Shown here in pieces: positions 8,185 to 17,311 of a stretch of 64,000 nt of DNA. This stretch comes from Arcicella lustrica (GTDB lineage: Bacteria; Bacteroidota; Bacteroidia; Cytophagales; Spirosomataceae). The stretch lies in assembly GCF_034930985.1 (NCBI RefSeq), contig NZ_JAYGIM010000022.1, positions 9,210-73,209 on the forward strand. Reading direction: 5' to 3'. Below the pieces are notes generated by a model that worked only from the letters and a program-made list of their open reading frames with translations, did no database searches and was not told the DNA's origin. The position numbers and the translations under genes were made by a program. Numbering within the stretch: position 1 is the stretch's first letter; each line of letters opens with the position of its first letter.

Positions 8185-8213
8185 TTAAAATTCGGGATGA
8201 CTCATGTCAAAGC

Positions 8214-8858
8214 CTATGGAGATAGTCTTTCTATCTTCCAAGTATGTTCTTCTAATTTGGTATAAGCAATTCTATCGTGTAATCTCGACGGGCGACCTTG
8301 CCAAAATTCTACATAATTAGGAATCAACCGATAACCTCCCCAATGTGGCGGACGAGGAATTGGATTATCTCCAAATTTATCTTTTAAATGTTGCTCTCTT
8401 TCTTCTAGTACTTCACGGTTATCAATTACCATACTTTGGTTTGAAACCCACGCACCAATCTGGCTTCCAATTGGTCGGCTTTGGAAATAAGCATCAGATT
8501 CTTCAGCCGTTACTTTTTCAATAATGCCTTCAATTCTTACTTGTCGTTCTAATTCCACCCAAAAAAAAGTAATACAAGCATTAGGATTTTCAGCCAATTC
8601 CGTTCCTTTTCGACTTAAATAATTCGTAAAGAAAGTAAAACCAGTATCAAAACCTTTCAGCAGTACGACTCTTGCCGAGGGTTTACCATCATTCGAAACC
8701 GTTGAAATCACCATAGCATTTGGCTCTGGCAATTTACTTTCGATGGCTTCATGAAACCATTTGTGAAATTGTTCTATCGGAGAAACATGTACGTCTTGAA
8801 CGTCTAAACTGCCTTTACTATAATTTTCTCGAAGTGCAGCAATATCGATTTGTGCCAT
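8214..8858 (-). CDS. pdxH: Pyridoxamine 5'-phosphate oxidase
   Basis: A 214-residue FMN-dependent oxidase converting pyridoxine/pyridoxamine 5'-phosphate to pyridoxal 5'-phosphate. Family motifs: ARVVLLKGFDTGFTFFTNY (FMN site), SRKGTELAENPNACITFFW, QSRPIGSQIGAW, and the C-terminal WGGYRLIPNYVEFWQGRPSR, DRIAYT, W. The ATG at 8858 (MAQIDIAALRENY) is preferred over a TTG at 8888. Together with pdxA at 30926 it points to de novo vitamin B6 synthesis. Its stop lies 7 bp from the MITE-like element. Confidence 0.96.
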   Translation of the reverse strand: MAQIDIAALRENYSKGSLDVQDVHVSPIEQFHKWFHEAIESKLPEPNAMVISTVSNDGKPSARVVLLKGFDTGFTFFTNYLSRKGTELAENPNACITFFWVELERQVRIEGIIEKVTAEESDAYFQSRPIGSQIGAWVSNQSMVIDNREVLEEREQHLKDKFGDNPIPRPPHWGGYRLIPNYVEFWQGRPSRLHDRIAYTKLEEHTWKIERLSP

Positions 8859-9077
8859 GGTTGGGTCGGCTAAGTACTTGCTAGCCAAATTTTAGTTTAT
8901 GCTCTTGATATTTTCGGGATACTTCATTCCTTTTGTTCACAATGATATTTTCAAATCATCATTTTAGCAAAACGAATAAAAGTAAGCGAATTCCTAAGGC
9001 ACAATTTCGGGAAAATAAACCAAAGCAACAATGAGGAAAGTTATTGTAACAAAGCAAATTTGTTTAAATATTATCAA

Positions 9078-9389
9078 TTACGCCAAAACAAAGCGTTTTC
9101 TTCTTGAAATGGGAAGAATTCTTCCATCCAAAAGCACAATAGATTTCCTTCCGATTTTACTGATAAATTTTTGATTGACTAAATACTTTCGGTTGATTCT
9201 AAGGAAGCAATTCGCATTTACTCTTTCTTCAACATTCGACAACGTTTTGGAGATAAGCCTTGTTTTACCCATCGCAAAATGGATGCGAGTATAATTAATC
9301 TCACCTTCAAAAAAGATAATATCATTGGCAAAAAAGGTAGCCCTTTTACCCAATTTGAATTGGACTTGGAAGATGTGTTGCGGTATCAT
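9078..9389 (-). CDS. Stand-alone LytTR DNA-binding regulator
   Basis: A 103-residue protein that is almost entirely a LytTR domain (IIFFEGEINYTRIHFAMGK, TLSNVEERVNANCFLRINRKYLVN, SIVLLDGRILPISRRKR). It lacks a receiver or sensor domain, so it either acts constitutively, responds by an unknown route, or depends on a partner. LytTR proteins bind pairs of direct repeats; an exact pair of 11-bp repeats lies 86-107 bp upstream of the start (9475-9496) and suggests self-regulation. The target genes cannot be told from the window. Confidence 0.88.
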   Translation of the reverse strand: MIPQHIFQVQFKLGKRATFFANDIIFFEGEINYTRIHFAMGKTRLISKTLSNVEERVNANCFLRINRKYLVNQKFISKIGRKSIVLLDGRILPISRRKRFVLA

Positions 9390-9457
9390 GGCATTGTTCT
9401 ATTAGGAGGATTTCACGCAACAATATTCCTACTAAATAACAATTTGAACAATGTGCT

Positions 9458-9496
9458 AAATACGGTAAAAGACACCGTATTTAACCCGTATTTAAC
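9458..9496. promoter_or_regulatory. Candidate LytTR operator: two 11-bp direct repeats plus an inverted copy
   Basis: CCGTATTTAAC occurs twice back to back (9475-9485, 9486-9496). The reversed half AAATACGGT lies at 9458-9466, forming a 9-bp inverted repeat with 9474-9482. One-turn spacing of repeats upstream of a LytTR gene fits an operator. Binding itself is inferred. Confidence 0.5.
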
Positions 9497-9658
9497 ACAA
9501 AATCTAACACATACTCCTTCCTTGACGACAAGAGATTTACCGAAAAAAACGCCTCTTATATCTTGATTAATAATGGTTTCACAATTAAATGAGTTTATTG
9601 TAAGCATAAAACCATGACTAATCTGCCCACAAAAAATCACTACTTTTTTACGAAACAC

Positions 9659-9880
9659 AAAGACAAAAAGGATAAAATTTTCCTCTTTTTACCCTAATTT
9701 TCCATATAAAAGAGGAAAATTTGTGTCTTTTTCATGGAAAATTGCTTCTTCAAGTACCAAAATCCTATCTTTTTTGCGGAATATTGCGGTTTTAGGTAGA
9801 AACTTTGCTATTTCAAGTACCAAAATTCTATCTCAGAGAAGGAATACTCCTTCTTTTTTGCGGGAAATTGCGGTTTTTAG
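9659..9880. repeat. Palindromic intergenic module, copy 1
   Basis: This lies in a gene-free stretch (9390-10098). It starts with a 15-bp perfect hairpin (9675-9689 with 9708-9722). It then carries two copies of a ~26-bp unit TTTTTTGCGGAATATTGCGG.. (9770-9795 and 9854-9880), separated by TTTGCTATTTCAAGTACCAAAAT-like sequence. The same arrangement recurs in the same orientation at 26463-26731. Confidence 0.8.
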
Positions 9881-9922
9881 TTGAATTGGTTTATTGGTGT
9901 TAATAAACAGCCTAAAACAGAA

Positions 9923-9953
9923 AATCGCCATCCTTTTTTTGAGAATGGCGATT
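9923..9953. other. Small hairpin in gene-free region
   Basis: AATCGCCAT/ATGGCGATT arms (9923-9931 with 9945-9953). Between this and 10098 only a weak AAGCTTTGG/CCAAAGCTT inverted repeat near 10038-10079 is visible, possibly the terminator of the minus-strand gene ending at 10099. Confidence 0.45.
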
Positions 9954-10098
9954 GACTGTTTGCTAAAAGAGAATTGGTTTTATACGAAATGTTTTAAGTA
10001 GTGATTAATACCTCCTTAAATGCAGGAAACAAAAAAGCTTTGGCAAGCCATCATTGCTTATCATTACTTACCAAAGCTTAACTATGCTACAGACATGT

Positions 10099-10563
10099 TT
10101 ATTTAGTTTTTTTCTTTGATTTTCTTTCAAAACGTTTGGCTAAATCATCATAGATTTCCTTCGCTCTGGGTTGCTTTGCATCTGCATGAAACTTTACACT
10201 GCGATAATAAACCAGTGCAGCAGTATAAGCTTCAGAGCCTGAAAGGATAGAAACGTCATCAATCATTCTAAAGATTTGCTCTGCGTTTGTAACATACTTT
10301 CGGGTTTCTTTGTAAGCATCCAAATCGATTTCTGCATCGGCAGTAAGCAAGAAATCTGGTTTGAATTGTGGGTCTGATGCCATATAACCGATAGCTTTTT
10401 CGGCAAATGGCAAACCACCATCGCCTAGTTTAGCCAAATTTTTTCGGTCTTTGGCACTCAAAACAACTGATTTTGGAGTAAGGATTTCTAAAATCCCATT
10501 TAGATAAAGGTTTAGCTGGTTTTCTTCAGCTTCGGTCAAGGAGAAAGCAATGCGATTTTCCAT
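10099..10563 (-). CDS. Conserved-looking protein of unknown function
   Basis: A 154-residue soluble, mostly helical protein that I do not recognise. The ATG at 10563 (MENRIAFSLTEAEENQL) is preferred because the upstream frame adds an unlikely N-terminus. It has an acidic helical N-terminal half (LNLYLNGILEIL), a central segment GDGGLPFAEKAIGYMASDPQF, and a lysine-rich end (RFERKSKKKTK) that could bind nucleic acid. No signal peptide or membrane segment. It stands alone on the minus strand. Confidence 0.7.
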   Translation of the reverse strand: MENRIAFSLTEAEENQLNLYLNGILEILTPKSVVLSAKDRKNLAKLGDGGLPFAEKAIGYMASDPQFKPDFLLTADAEIDLDAYKETRKYVTNAEQIFRMIDDVSILSGSEAYTAALVYYRSVKFHADAKQPRAKEIYDDLAKRFERKSKKKTK

Positions 10564-10766
10564 GAGAGTCTTTTGTTTTTTTTGTGAGAATACTATTACG
10601 ATATTAATAGCACTACTCATCATCAATATCGCAAACGGTGGTAGATTGATTACGATTTGACTTTGTGTAGAAACTATTTAACGTCTTAAAAATAATAGTG
10701 TTAGCTCATAAAGGCAAAAATATTTTTGAAAACTTATTAAACGGTAAATACTGCTGCTAATACTTC

Positions 10767-11273
10767 CTAGCCCTTCACCTTTCTATTCATTTCAATTACT
10801 GCTACTTCAAAAATTCTTTTCCCATCAATTTTTAATTTAATTGCTGTTTGAACACCATGAAAACCATGTGTTCCTGCCGCACCGGGATTGATGAACAGCA
10901 TGCCATTTCTGGACAAATCTCTTTTTACTTGTAGAATATGTGAATGTCCACAGACAAAAACATCTGGCGTTTTAATGGCAAAACATTCCAAAGCATCAGG
11001 TTTATATTTGGATGGCGCACCAGCAATGTGTGTCATTCCAATGCTTAGTTCCTCGCAAGTAAAATGATTAATTTTAGGATAAATTTGTCTGATTGTAGCA
11101 TTATCAATATTACCATAAACACCTTGAATGGGCTTCATGGCTTCTAAAGTATCCGAAAGCTCAACCGAACCCCAGTCGCCAGCATGCCAAATGTGGTCGC
11201 ACCAATCAAGATGAGGTAAAAGACGTTCATCAAGAAAACTATGAGTATCTGAAATAATTAAAATTTTTTGCAT
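10767..11273 (-). CDS. YfcE/MJ0936-type metallophosphoesterase
   Basis: A 168-residue calcineurin-like phosphodiesterase. Metal-site motifs: IISDTHSF (~6-13), HAGDWGS (~33-39), VYGNID (~57-62), GMTHIAG (~82), CGHSHI (~112-117) and NPGAAGTHG (~132-140). The ATG at 11273 (MQKILIISDTH) is preferred over a GTG three codons earlier. Family members hydrolyse phosphodiesters in vitro; the physiological substrate is usually unknown. Cytoplasmic, single gene. Confidence 0.9.
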   Translation of the reverse strand: MQKILIISDTHSFLDERLLPHLDWCDHIWHAGDWGSVELSDTLEAMKPIQGVYGNIDNATIRQIYPKINHFTCEELSIGMTHIAGAPSKYKPDALECFAIKTPDVFVCGHSHILQVKRDLSRNGMLFINPGAAGTHGFHGVQTAIKLKIDGKRIFEVAVIEMNRKVKG

Positions 11274-11631
11274 AATTTTCACTAAGTCAAGTAAAACTTC
11301 CGTTTTGAATATAATAGAGCGATTTAATCGCCTGCTAATAGAAAAAATGATTTTAAATGCTTATTCAGACGAATAAACTTGATAATTGAAATAGATTTGA
11401 ACACTTTCAACAGGAACATTCCTTGCTAAATAATGTTAATTATAAAATCTATTGAGACTTTTTATTTATCTCTTATTTTTACAGGGATATCATTCACAAA
11501 TAAATGAACAAAAATAGTTGAATAAACATCAAACATACTGTACAAAGAGTTTTAAAAAATAAGAACTCAAACTCAATACTTCAACATTTACTTGATTACA
11601 ATTCAATACAAAATCACAAAATTGTTGCTTT
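11274..11631. other. Intergenic region between divergent genes, no gene seen
   Basis: 358 bases of AT-rich sequence between the phosphoesterase (leftward) and the gene at 11632 (rightward). It must hold two promoters, but no clean TTG-N19-TAnnTTTG pair was found and no repeat stands out. Confidence 0.5.
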
Positions 11632-12273
11632 ATGCCAGTGAAACCATTTGAAACCACTCTTTATGAAAAACTAGAACCGTTTTTCAGTAGTCATAATTTT
11701 GTGTTATTGGCAGATAAAAAACAATTTCGCAAAGTGACTCCAACGGGCTTTCAGAACGTAATTTTTACGGCAACGCCCTTTCAGAATGAAACTTGGTTAG
11801 AAGTAAATATTGGTTGTAGAAACAACCAAGTAGAACAAATTGCCCAACAGTTTATCGGAAACACTCGTGATTATTGGCCAGACTCAAATACTTTGGTGAT
11901 TTCAATCGGGAAATTCAATGATGCTAAATACTTTAAGTATAAAATTTTCAACGAAAACGATTTGGATGATACTTGTGAAATCGTAAAAGAGTTTCTGGAA
12001 CAAAGAGGTTTCCCATTCATGAATGATTCGGATAGTTTGGTAGCATTGAATAATATTTTCAATGTACATCTTTCAAAACCTTGTAAGTATTTATACAATC
12101 AATTACATCGCAGTTATAAAGGAATTATCACGGCGAGACTAACGCATGATAAACACTTTTTAGATTTATCGAACAAGCACAGAGATACGCTAAGAAACAT
12201 CGGTGCTAGTCCCGACGAACTACTTACTTACGAACGTTTGCTGAGTTTTCTGTTGTACCATTCTGTTAATTAA
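11632..12273 (+). CDS. Protein of unknown function upstream of the hybrid sensor kinase
   Basis: A 213-residue cytoplasmic protein, not recognised. The N-terminal half looks like an alpha/beta domain (LYEKLEPFFSSHNFVLLADKKQFRKV, FTATPFQNETWLEVNIGCRNNQVEQ) faintly reminiscent of DUF4304-type proteins. The C-terminal half is helical and ends RLLSFLLYHSVN. It is transcribed toward the hybrid two-component gene with a 53-bp gap, so co-transcription is possible. Function unknown. Confidence 0.7.
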   Translation: MPVKPFETTLYEKLEPFFSSHNFVLLADKKQFRKVTPTGFQNVIFTATPFQNETWLEVNIGCRNNQVEQIAQQFIGNTRDYWPDSNTLVISIGKFNDAKYFKYKIFNENDLDDTCEIVKEFLEQRGFPFMNDSDSLVALNNIFNVHLSKPCKYLYNQLHRSYKGIITARLTHDKHFLDLSNKHRDTLRNIGASPDELLTYERLLSFLLYHSVN

Positions 12274-12326
12274 AAACAAGCTTTTATTGAAATTTTCCTA
12301 AATTGCATGAGGAAGATTATTTTTTG

Positions 12327-15300
12327 ATGAAATTACGCATTGTACTCATATTGTTAATCTGTTGCAGTTGGTTCACTCCTTTGGTGGCACAACTGAAATT
12401 TAGCCGTATTAGTACACAAAGAGGTTTATCACAAAGTACAGTTGGTAAAATCTTTCAAGACAAACGGGGCTTCATTTGGTTTGCGACCAAAGATGGGTTA
12501 AACAAGTACGACGGCTACCAATTCACTGTTTACAGACATATCTCAAACGACCCAAACTCCATCAGTAGCAGTACGATTTCATGTATTACAGAAGACCAAG
12601 AGGGAAATCTTTGGGTAGGTACTTTTGATGGAGGTATCAATAAGCTAGACAAAACCACAGGAAATTTTATACATTTTAAACAAGCCGATGATAAAACAAG
12701 TATCGGCGGACTGAGTATTTCTTCTATCATCGCCACGCCCGATAACAAAATTTGGGTTTCTACTTATGGTTATGGTTTACTTTGTTTTGATAATCAGCAG
12801 AAAACCATCAAATGGCGTTTGGTAGAATCTGAATTGCTGACGACCAACGATATTTCTTTGGTTTATCAAGACAAGAAAAATACCCTTTGGCTAGGCGGAC
12901 ATTATGGTGTAATTACTCATATTGATAAAAATAATCACGCCAATACGGTTAGACTTCAAAGTAATTTACCTCCTCGCAAAAATCAAATTACTTGTTTTGT
13001 AGAGGACCCACAAGGAAATATTTTGGTAGGTACTCGTGGTAATGGTTTGTATCGTTTAGACCCACGCACCAATCAGTTTACACAAATCATGTACAGTCCA
13101 AATCAAATTAATAGAGCCAATTTGATTACGGATTTGGTTTATGATAAAGACGGCGTGCTATGGGTTGGAACAGACAATGGCGTATTTTTAGTGAGAAATA
13201 ATAACTTCTCGCAACTTACTTATATAGAATCAAATCCTGATTCAGAAACAGGTTTGAGTTCTCATGCTATCCAAAGTATTTTCGTAGATCGTGATAATAA
13301 TGTGTGGATAAGTACTTGGGAAGCAGGATTGAATGTACATTACAGACATCGTAATAACTTCAAATTATATCGTCATAAAGTAAATTCCACCCAAAATTTA
13401 TTAAGAGATAAAGTAACGGCAATTGCTTGTGAAAGCGACCCGAATCGTGTGTGGATTGGTAGCAATAATGGACTAACACTTTTTGATAGAGCTAAAAATA
13501 CTTTCTCGCATTATTTTATTAATCCTTCTTTCTTGACAACCAGTACCAACGACATCAACAATTTATATTATGACCGTGATGGCGACCTTTTGGTACTTAC
13601 TTGGGAAATTGGATTGAGAATCATGAAAAAAGGAAGTAATTCCTTTGCTCTTTATCCTTACGACGACGGTAGTAATACTACTCACCTTACTTGTTTGAGT
13701 CCTTCTATCAAACCAAAAAAAGTTTGGGTTGGTACTCAGGAAGAAGGCATTTTACTTTTCGATAAACAAACTGGAGAATTTAATCCCGTGCCAGATCTAA
13801 ATCGTAAAGGAATTCTATTGGGAATGCACATCAATTCTATTTTAGAAGAAGAAAATGGAACACTTTGGATTGGTACTTATAATAATGGGATTTTCTGTTA
13901 TGACCCTATCAAAAGAAGAATTGTACACATCAAGAAGTCTAATCGTTCGGATGGATTAAGTGCGAACCAAATCAATAAAATATTCCAAGATTCTCGCAAA
14001 CAAATCTGGATTGGCACAAATGGTGGGGGCTTAAATTTGTATCAACCTGCCACAAGAACTTTTAAAGTATGGAGAACAGAAGATGGTTTACCCAATAATA
14101 CCATCAAAGGCATTGTAGAAGACAGCCATCATCACTTATGGTTATCAACCAATCAAGGTATTTCACAGTTTATTAATTATAGCAATTCCTTCAAGAATTA
14201 TACAAAAGCGGATGGACTTCAAGGTTCTGAGTTTTTACTGAATGCTTATGCACAAAATAACCGTGGAGAAATATTTTTTGGTGGTACAGAAGGACTTAAT
14301 ATTTTCCATCCAGATAGTCTTGTAGAAAGTAACAAAGTACCGAATGTATATCTTACTGGGTTAAAACTATTTAATAAACCAGTTGTAGTTGGTCAGAAAA
14401 ACTCTCCATTACAACAAGATATTTCACAAACAGAAGAATTGATATTGGAGTCTGACCAAAATGTATTTTCAATAGATTTTACCGCTTTGGATTTCCAACA
14501 ATTCAAGAACAACCAATACGCTTATGTACTTCAAGGTTTCGATAAAGAATGGAATTATATAGGCACACAAAGAACAGCCAATTATACCAACTTAAATCCA
14601 GGCGATTATTTGTTTAGGGTAAAAGCAACCAATAATGATGGCGTTTGGACACAAAGAGAAGCCCTTTTACGCATAACCATTTTGCCACCTTGGTATAATA
14701 CTTGGTGGGCTTATTTCTTTTATGTTGTTATTATTGGTGTTGGACTTTACTCTTTAAGAAGAACCGTGCTGGTTCGTGAACGTTTGAAATTAGATATAGA
14801 ATTACAAGAAAGAGAAAAAGAACAAATTCAGGAATTAGATACGCTCAAGACGAATTTCTTTACCAATATTTCTCATGAGTTTAGAACACCGTTGACATTA
14901 ATTATCAGTCCTTTAGAGAAGTATTTATCCGAAAACAAAGATATTCCTGATGCGCAACGCAAAAGAACAGAGTCGATTTACAGAAATGCCAAGCAATTAC
15001 AAAAGCTGATTAATCAATTATTAGATTTATCGAAATTAGAAGCAGGGAAACTTTCGCCAGAGATTACTCAAAGCGATGTGGTTGATTTTGTGCAACAAAT
15101 CACAGAATCTTTTAGAGGTTTGGCAGAACAGAAAAACATCAAACTAAACTTTCAACCTTCAAGCCCTTATATTTTAGCTTATTTTGATACTGATATTTTA
15201 GAGAAAATCGTCACCAATTTATTGTCAAATGCCTTTAAATTTTCGGATAGTCATGGCGAAATCACGGTAAAAGTAGCTTTAAATCCTGCTGATAATCAGC

Positions 15301-16406
15301 GAATCATCATTGCCGTAAGCGATACAGGCATTGGAATAGACAGTAAAAATCTGCAAAATGTATTCAATCGTTTTTATCAAATACATGGCAAAGACCCTCA
15401 AAAACAAGTAGTGGGTACTGGCGTAGGTTTGGCTTTGTGCAAAGAATTGATAGAATTACACCGTGGGGAAATTTTAGTAAGCAGTCGTTTAGGCAAAGGA
15501 AGTACTTTCACAGTTCATTTACCGATTGATAAAAACGCTTATGACAGTAGTTGGATTCGTGAAAATGCGAATACTCCAGAAATGGTACAAATCAATATTC
15601 ATGATAATGCTACTGAAAATCAACAGCATGGAACATCCAAAAAGAATGCGCCACTTTTATTAATTGCAGAAGATAACGACGATTTACGCAATTATATCAA
15701 AGAGATTTTCGTTGACAATTTCAATGTGATTGAAGCAAACAATGGTAAAAAAGCCCTTGATATTGCGATTGAACAAGTACCTGATTTGATTATTTCTGAC
15801 TGGATTATGCCTGAAATGACAGGTGGAGAATTGTGCGAGCATATCAAATTAAAAGAAAGTACGAGTCATATTCCTGTAATTATTCTTACTTCAAGAGGAA
15901 GTAATGACAGTAAATTGGCTGGTTTGGAAATTGGTGCGGATGATTATATCACCAAGCCTTTTAATGCTAATTTATTAGAAGCAAGAGTAAAAAACTTGCT
16001 TGAAAGCAGGAAGAAATTAAGAGAGCGATTCAGCAAAGAAATCAAAGTAAATCCAAAAGAAATTACTTTAAATTCTTCTGATGAACACTTCTTAGAAAAA
16101 GCAGTAAGAATCGTTGAAGAAAACATGATGAATACTTCCTTGGATATTGCTTTCTTGGAAAGAGAACTCAACATGAGTACCATGCAATTATACCGTAAGC
16201 TAAAAAGTTTAACCAACTTTTCTGGGAACGAATTCATCAAGAATGTACGTTTAAAAAAAGCAGTACAATTACTTGAAACAGAAAGCTTTACGATTGCCGA
16301 AATTGCTTACAAAGTTGGATTCAACGACCCATCTTATTTTACTCGTATCTTTAAAAAGGAGTTTGGCAAATCACCATCAGAGTATCTTGAAAAATCGACT
16401 TTATAA
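12327..16406 (+). CDS. Hybrid two-component system protein (sensor kinase + receiver + AraC regulator)
   Basis: A 1359-residue one-protein signalling chain. The ATG at 12327 precedes a signal peptide (IVLILLICCSWFTPLVAQ). Next come about 14 periplasmic two-component propeller repeats (GLSQSTVGKIFQDKRGFIWF, repeated IW.GT..NGL units), a Y_Y_Y domain (~690-790) and one membrane segment (WWAYFFYVVIIGVGLYSL, ~793-810). The histidine kinase has H850 in SHEFRTPLTL, an ATPase domain with DTGIGID and GTGVGLALCKELIE, then a receiver with D1158 in IISDWIMPEMTGG. The C-terminal AraC HTH is ~1245-1359. In Bacteroidota such proteins sense glycan breakdown products and switch on uptake genes, yet no susCD pair lies beside this one. 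Confidence 0.96.
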   Translation: MKLRIVLILLICCSWFTPLVAQLKFSRISTQRGLSQSTVGKIFQDKRGFIWFATKDGLNKYDGYQFTVYRHISNDPNSISSSTISCITEDQEGNLWVGTFDGGINKLDKTTGNFIHFKQADDKTSIGGLSISSIIATPDNKIWVSTYGYGLLCFDNQQKTIKWRLVESELLTTNDISLVYQDKKNTLWLGGHYGVITHIDKNNHANTVRLQSNLPPRKNQITCFVEDPQGNILVGTRGNGLYRLDPRTNQFTQIMYSPNQINRANLITDLVYDKDGVLWVGTDNGVFLVRNNNFSQLTYIESNPDSETGLSSHAIQSIFVDRDNNVWISTWEAGLNVHYRHRNNFKLYRHKVNSTQNLLRDKVTAIACESDPNRVWIGSNNGLTLFDRAKNTFSHYFINPSFLTTSTNDINNLYYDRDGDLLVLTWEIGLRIMKKGSNSFALYPYDDGSNTTHLTCLSPSIKPKKVWVGTQEEGILLFDKQTGEFNPVPDLNRKGILLGMHINSILEEENGTLWIGTYNNGIFCYDPIKRRIVHIKKSNRSDGLSANQINKIFQDSRKQIWIGTNGGGLNLYQPATRTFKVWRTEDGLPNNTIKGIVEDSHHHLWLSTNQGISQFINYSNSFKNYTKADGLQGSEFLLNAYAQNNRGEIFFGGTEGLNIFHPDSLVESNKVPNVYLTGLKLFNKPVVVGQKNSPLQQDISQTEELILESDQNVFSIDFTALDFQQFKNNQYAYVLQGFDKEWNYIGTQRTANYTNLNPGDYLFRVKATNNDGVWTQREALLRITILPPWYNTWWAYFFYVVIIGVGLYSLRRTVLVRERLKLDIELQEREKEQIQELDTLKTNFFTNISHEFRTPLTLIISPLEKYLSENKDIPDAQRKRTESIYRNAKQLQKLINQLLDLSKLEAGKLSPEITQSDVVDFVQQITESFRGLAEQKNIKLNFQPSSPYILAYFDTDILEKIVTNLLSNAFKFSDSHGEITVKVALNPADNQRIIIAVSDTGIGIDSKNLQNVFNRFYQIHGKDPQKQVVGTGVGLALCKELIELHRGEILVSSRLGKGSTFTVHLPIDKNAYDSSWIRENANTPEMVQINIHDNATENQQHGTSKKNAPLLLIAEDNDDLRNYIKEIFVDNFNVIEANNGKKALDIAIEQVPDLIISDWIMPEMTGGELCEHIKLKESTSHIPVIILTSRGSNDSKLAGLEIGADDYITKPFNANLLEARVKNLLESRKKLRERFSKEIKVNPKEITLNSSDEHFLEKAVRIVEENMMNTSLDIAFLERELNMSTMQLYRKLKSLTNFSGNEFIKNVRLKKAVQLLETESFTIAEIAYKVGFNDPSYFTRIFKKEFGKSPSEYLEKSTL

Positions 16407-16507
16407 TGATTAGTTATCATCAATTTACTTCATTCTATCAAGTCTTTTGTATCACCCTAATTAGATTATTCGCTATAATCGTGCTTAGCACCAAACATTT
16501 CCGTCTA

Positions 16508-17251
16508 ATGATGAATTTCAAAAAGAACATTATTCTTTACTTTTTTGTATGTTTTAGCTTTTGTCCTGCTGCTTTATCACAACAAAGAGATTCTACCTTC
16601 CGTAAACTTACTGTCAAACAATTAATTGTTCCTGCGGTATTACTTTCTGGAGGTTACTTGCTTAAAAGTTTTAGTTTAAAGCAAGAACAACTAGAATGGC
16701 ATGATAAATATTATAAGGATTTCGAAACCAATGTTGATGATATTATTCAATATGCTCCTTATGCTGCTTATGTCGGTTTAGACCTCGTAGGTGTAAAGGC
16801 AAAACATAGCTTTGGCGACCGCATGGGTGTTTTGTTCATTGGGGCAGCAGTAATGTCGGGTACAGTATTTAGCTTAAAACATACGACTAAAGTACTTCGT
16901 CCTGATAATTCCGCACAAGATTCATTTCCTTCAGGTCATACAGCAAATGCCTTTTTTGGGGCAACAATAGTCGCTCAAGAATATAATGATGAAAGTATTT
17001 GGTATGGAATTGGAGCATATTCTGTAGCAACCGCCACAGGTGCATTAAGAATCATGAACAATCGCCACTGGTTTTCGGATGTAGTTGTTGGTGCAGGGAT
17101 TGGTATTCTTTCAGGCAAAGCGGCTTATGTAATTTATCCTTGGTTGAAAGAAAAATTAGGAAAAAAGCAAAGTAATAATCCATCTAAAATTGCCTTTACT
17201 CCGATGTATGATGGCAGAACAGTTGGTGGAAATTTAGTGATTGGCTTTTAG
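16508..17251 (+). CDS. Exported PAP2-family phosphatase
   Basis: A 247-residue PAP2 phosphatase. The ATG at 16508 (second ATG three bases later) precedes a signal peptide (NIILYFFVCFSFCPAALSQ). The PAP2 motifs are present: KHTTKVLRPD (motif 1), PSGHTANAF (motif 2) and NRHWFSDVVVGAGIG (motif 3). The family dephosphorylates lipid phosphates such as undecaprenyl pyrophosphate or phosphatidic acid at the membrane. It follows the hybrid regulator by 101 bp and may be read from the same transcript. A bidirectional terminator follows. Confidence 0.92.
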   Translation: MMNFKKNIILYFFVCFSFCPAALSQQRDSTFRKLTVKQLIVPAVLLSGGYLLKSFSLKQEQLEWHDKYYKDFETNVDDIIQYAPYAAYVGLDLVGVKAKHSFGDRMGVLFIGAAVMSGTVFSLKHTTKVLRPDNSAQDSFPSGHTANAFFGATIVAQEYNDESIWYGIGAYSVATATGALRIMNNRHWFSDVVVGAGIGILSGKAAYVIYPWLKEKLGKKQSNNPSKIAFTPMYDGRTVGGNLVIGF

Positions 17252-17271
17252 TTTTACAGAAAGATACTAAC

Positions 17272-17309
17272 AAAAAAGCTCTTGGCTTAAATTAGCCAAG
17301 AGCTTTTTT
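17272..17309. terminator. Bidirectional terminator between convergent genes
   Basis: A perfect 16-bp stem (17272-17287 with 17294-17309) with a 6-base loop and A/T runs on both sides separates the PAP2 gene and the phospholipase-like gene. Confidence 0.9.
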
Positions 17310-17311
17310 AT

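Larger units (their letters stand above)
7954..8207. mobile_element. MITE-like element with 21-bp terminal inverted repeats
   Basis: A 254-bp non-coding block bounded by perfect 21-bp inverted repeats (7954-7974 and 8187-8207; core ATGAGTCATCCCGAA). Inside are a 22-bp perfect hairpin (8135-8184), a GAGCGAAGCGAG-type inverted repeat near 8100, and a GC-rich 16-bp block (8058-8073). About 150 bp of it, in reverse orientation and without the GC-rich block, recurs at 63742-63892. No clear target-site duplication was seen. The element lies between bshB1 and pdxH, which converge. Confidence 0.7.

Noticed and set aside
9413..9658. 81-residue minus-strand frame upstream of the LytTR gene
   Set aside because: It overlaps the direct repeats and the inverted repeat and looks non-coding; the region is better explained as regulatory.
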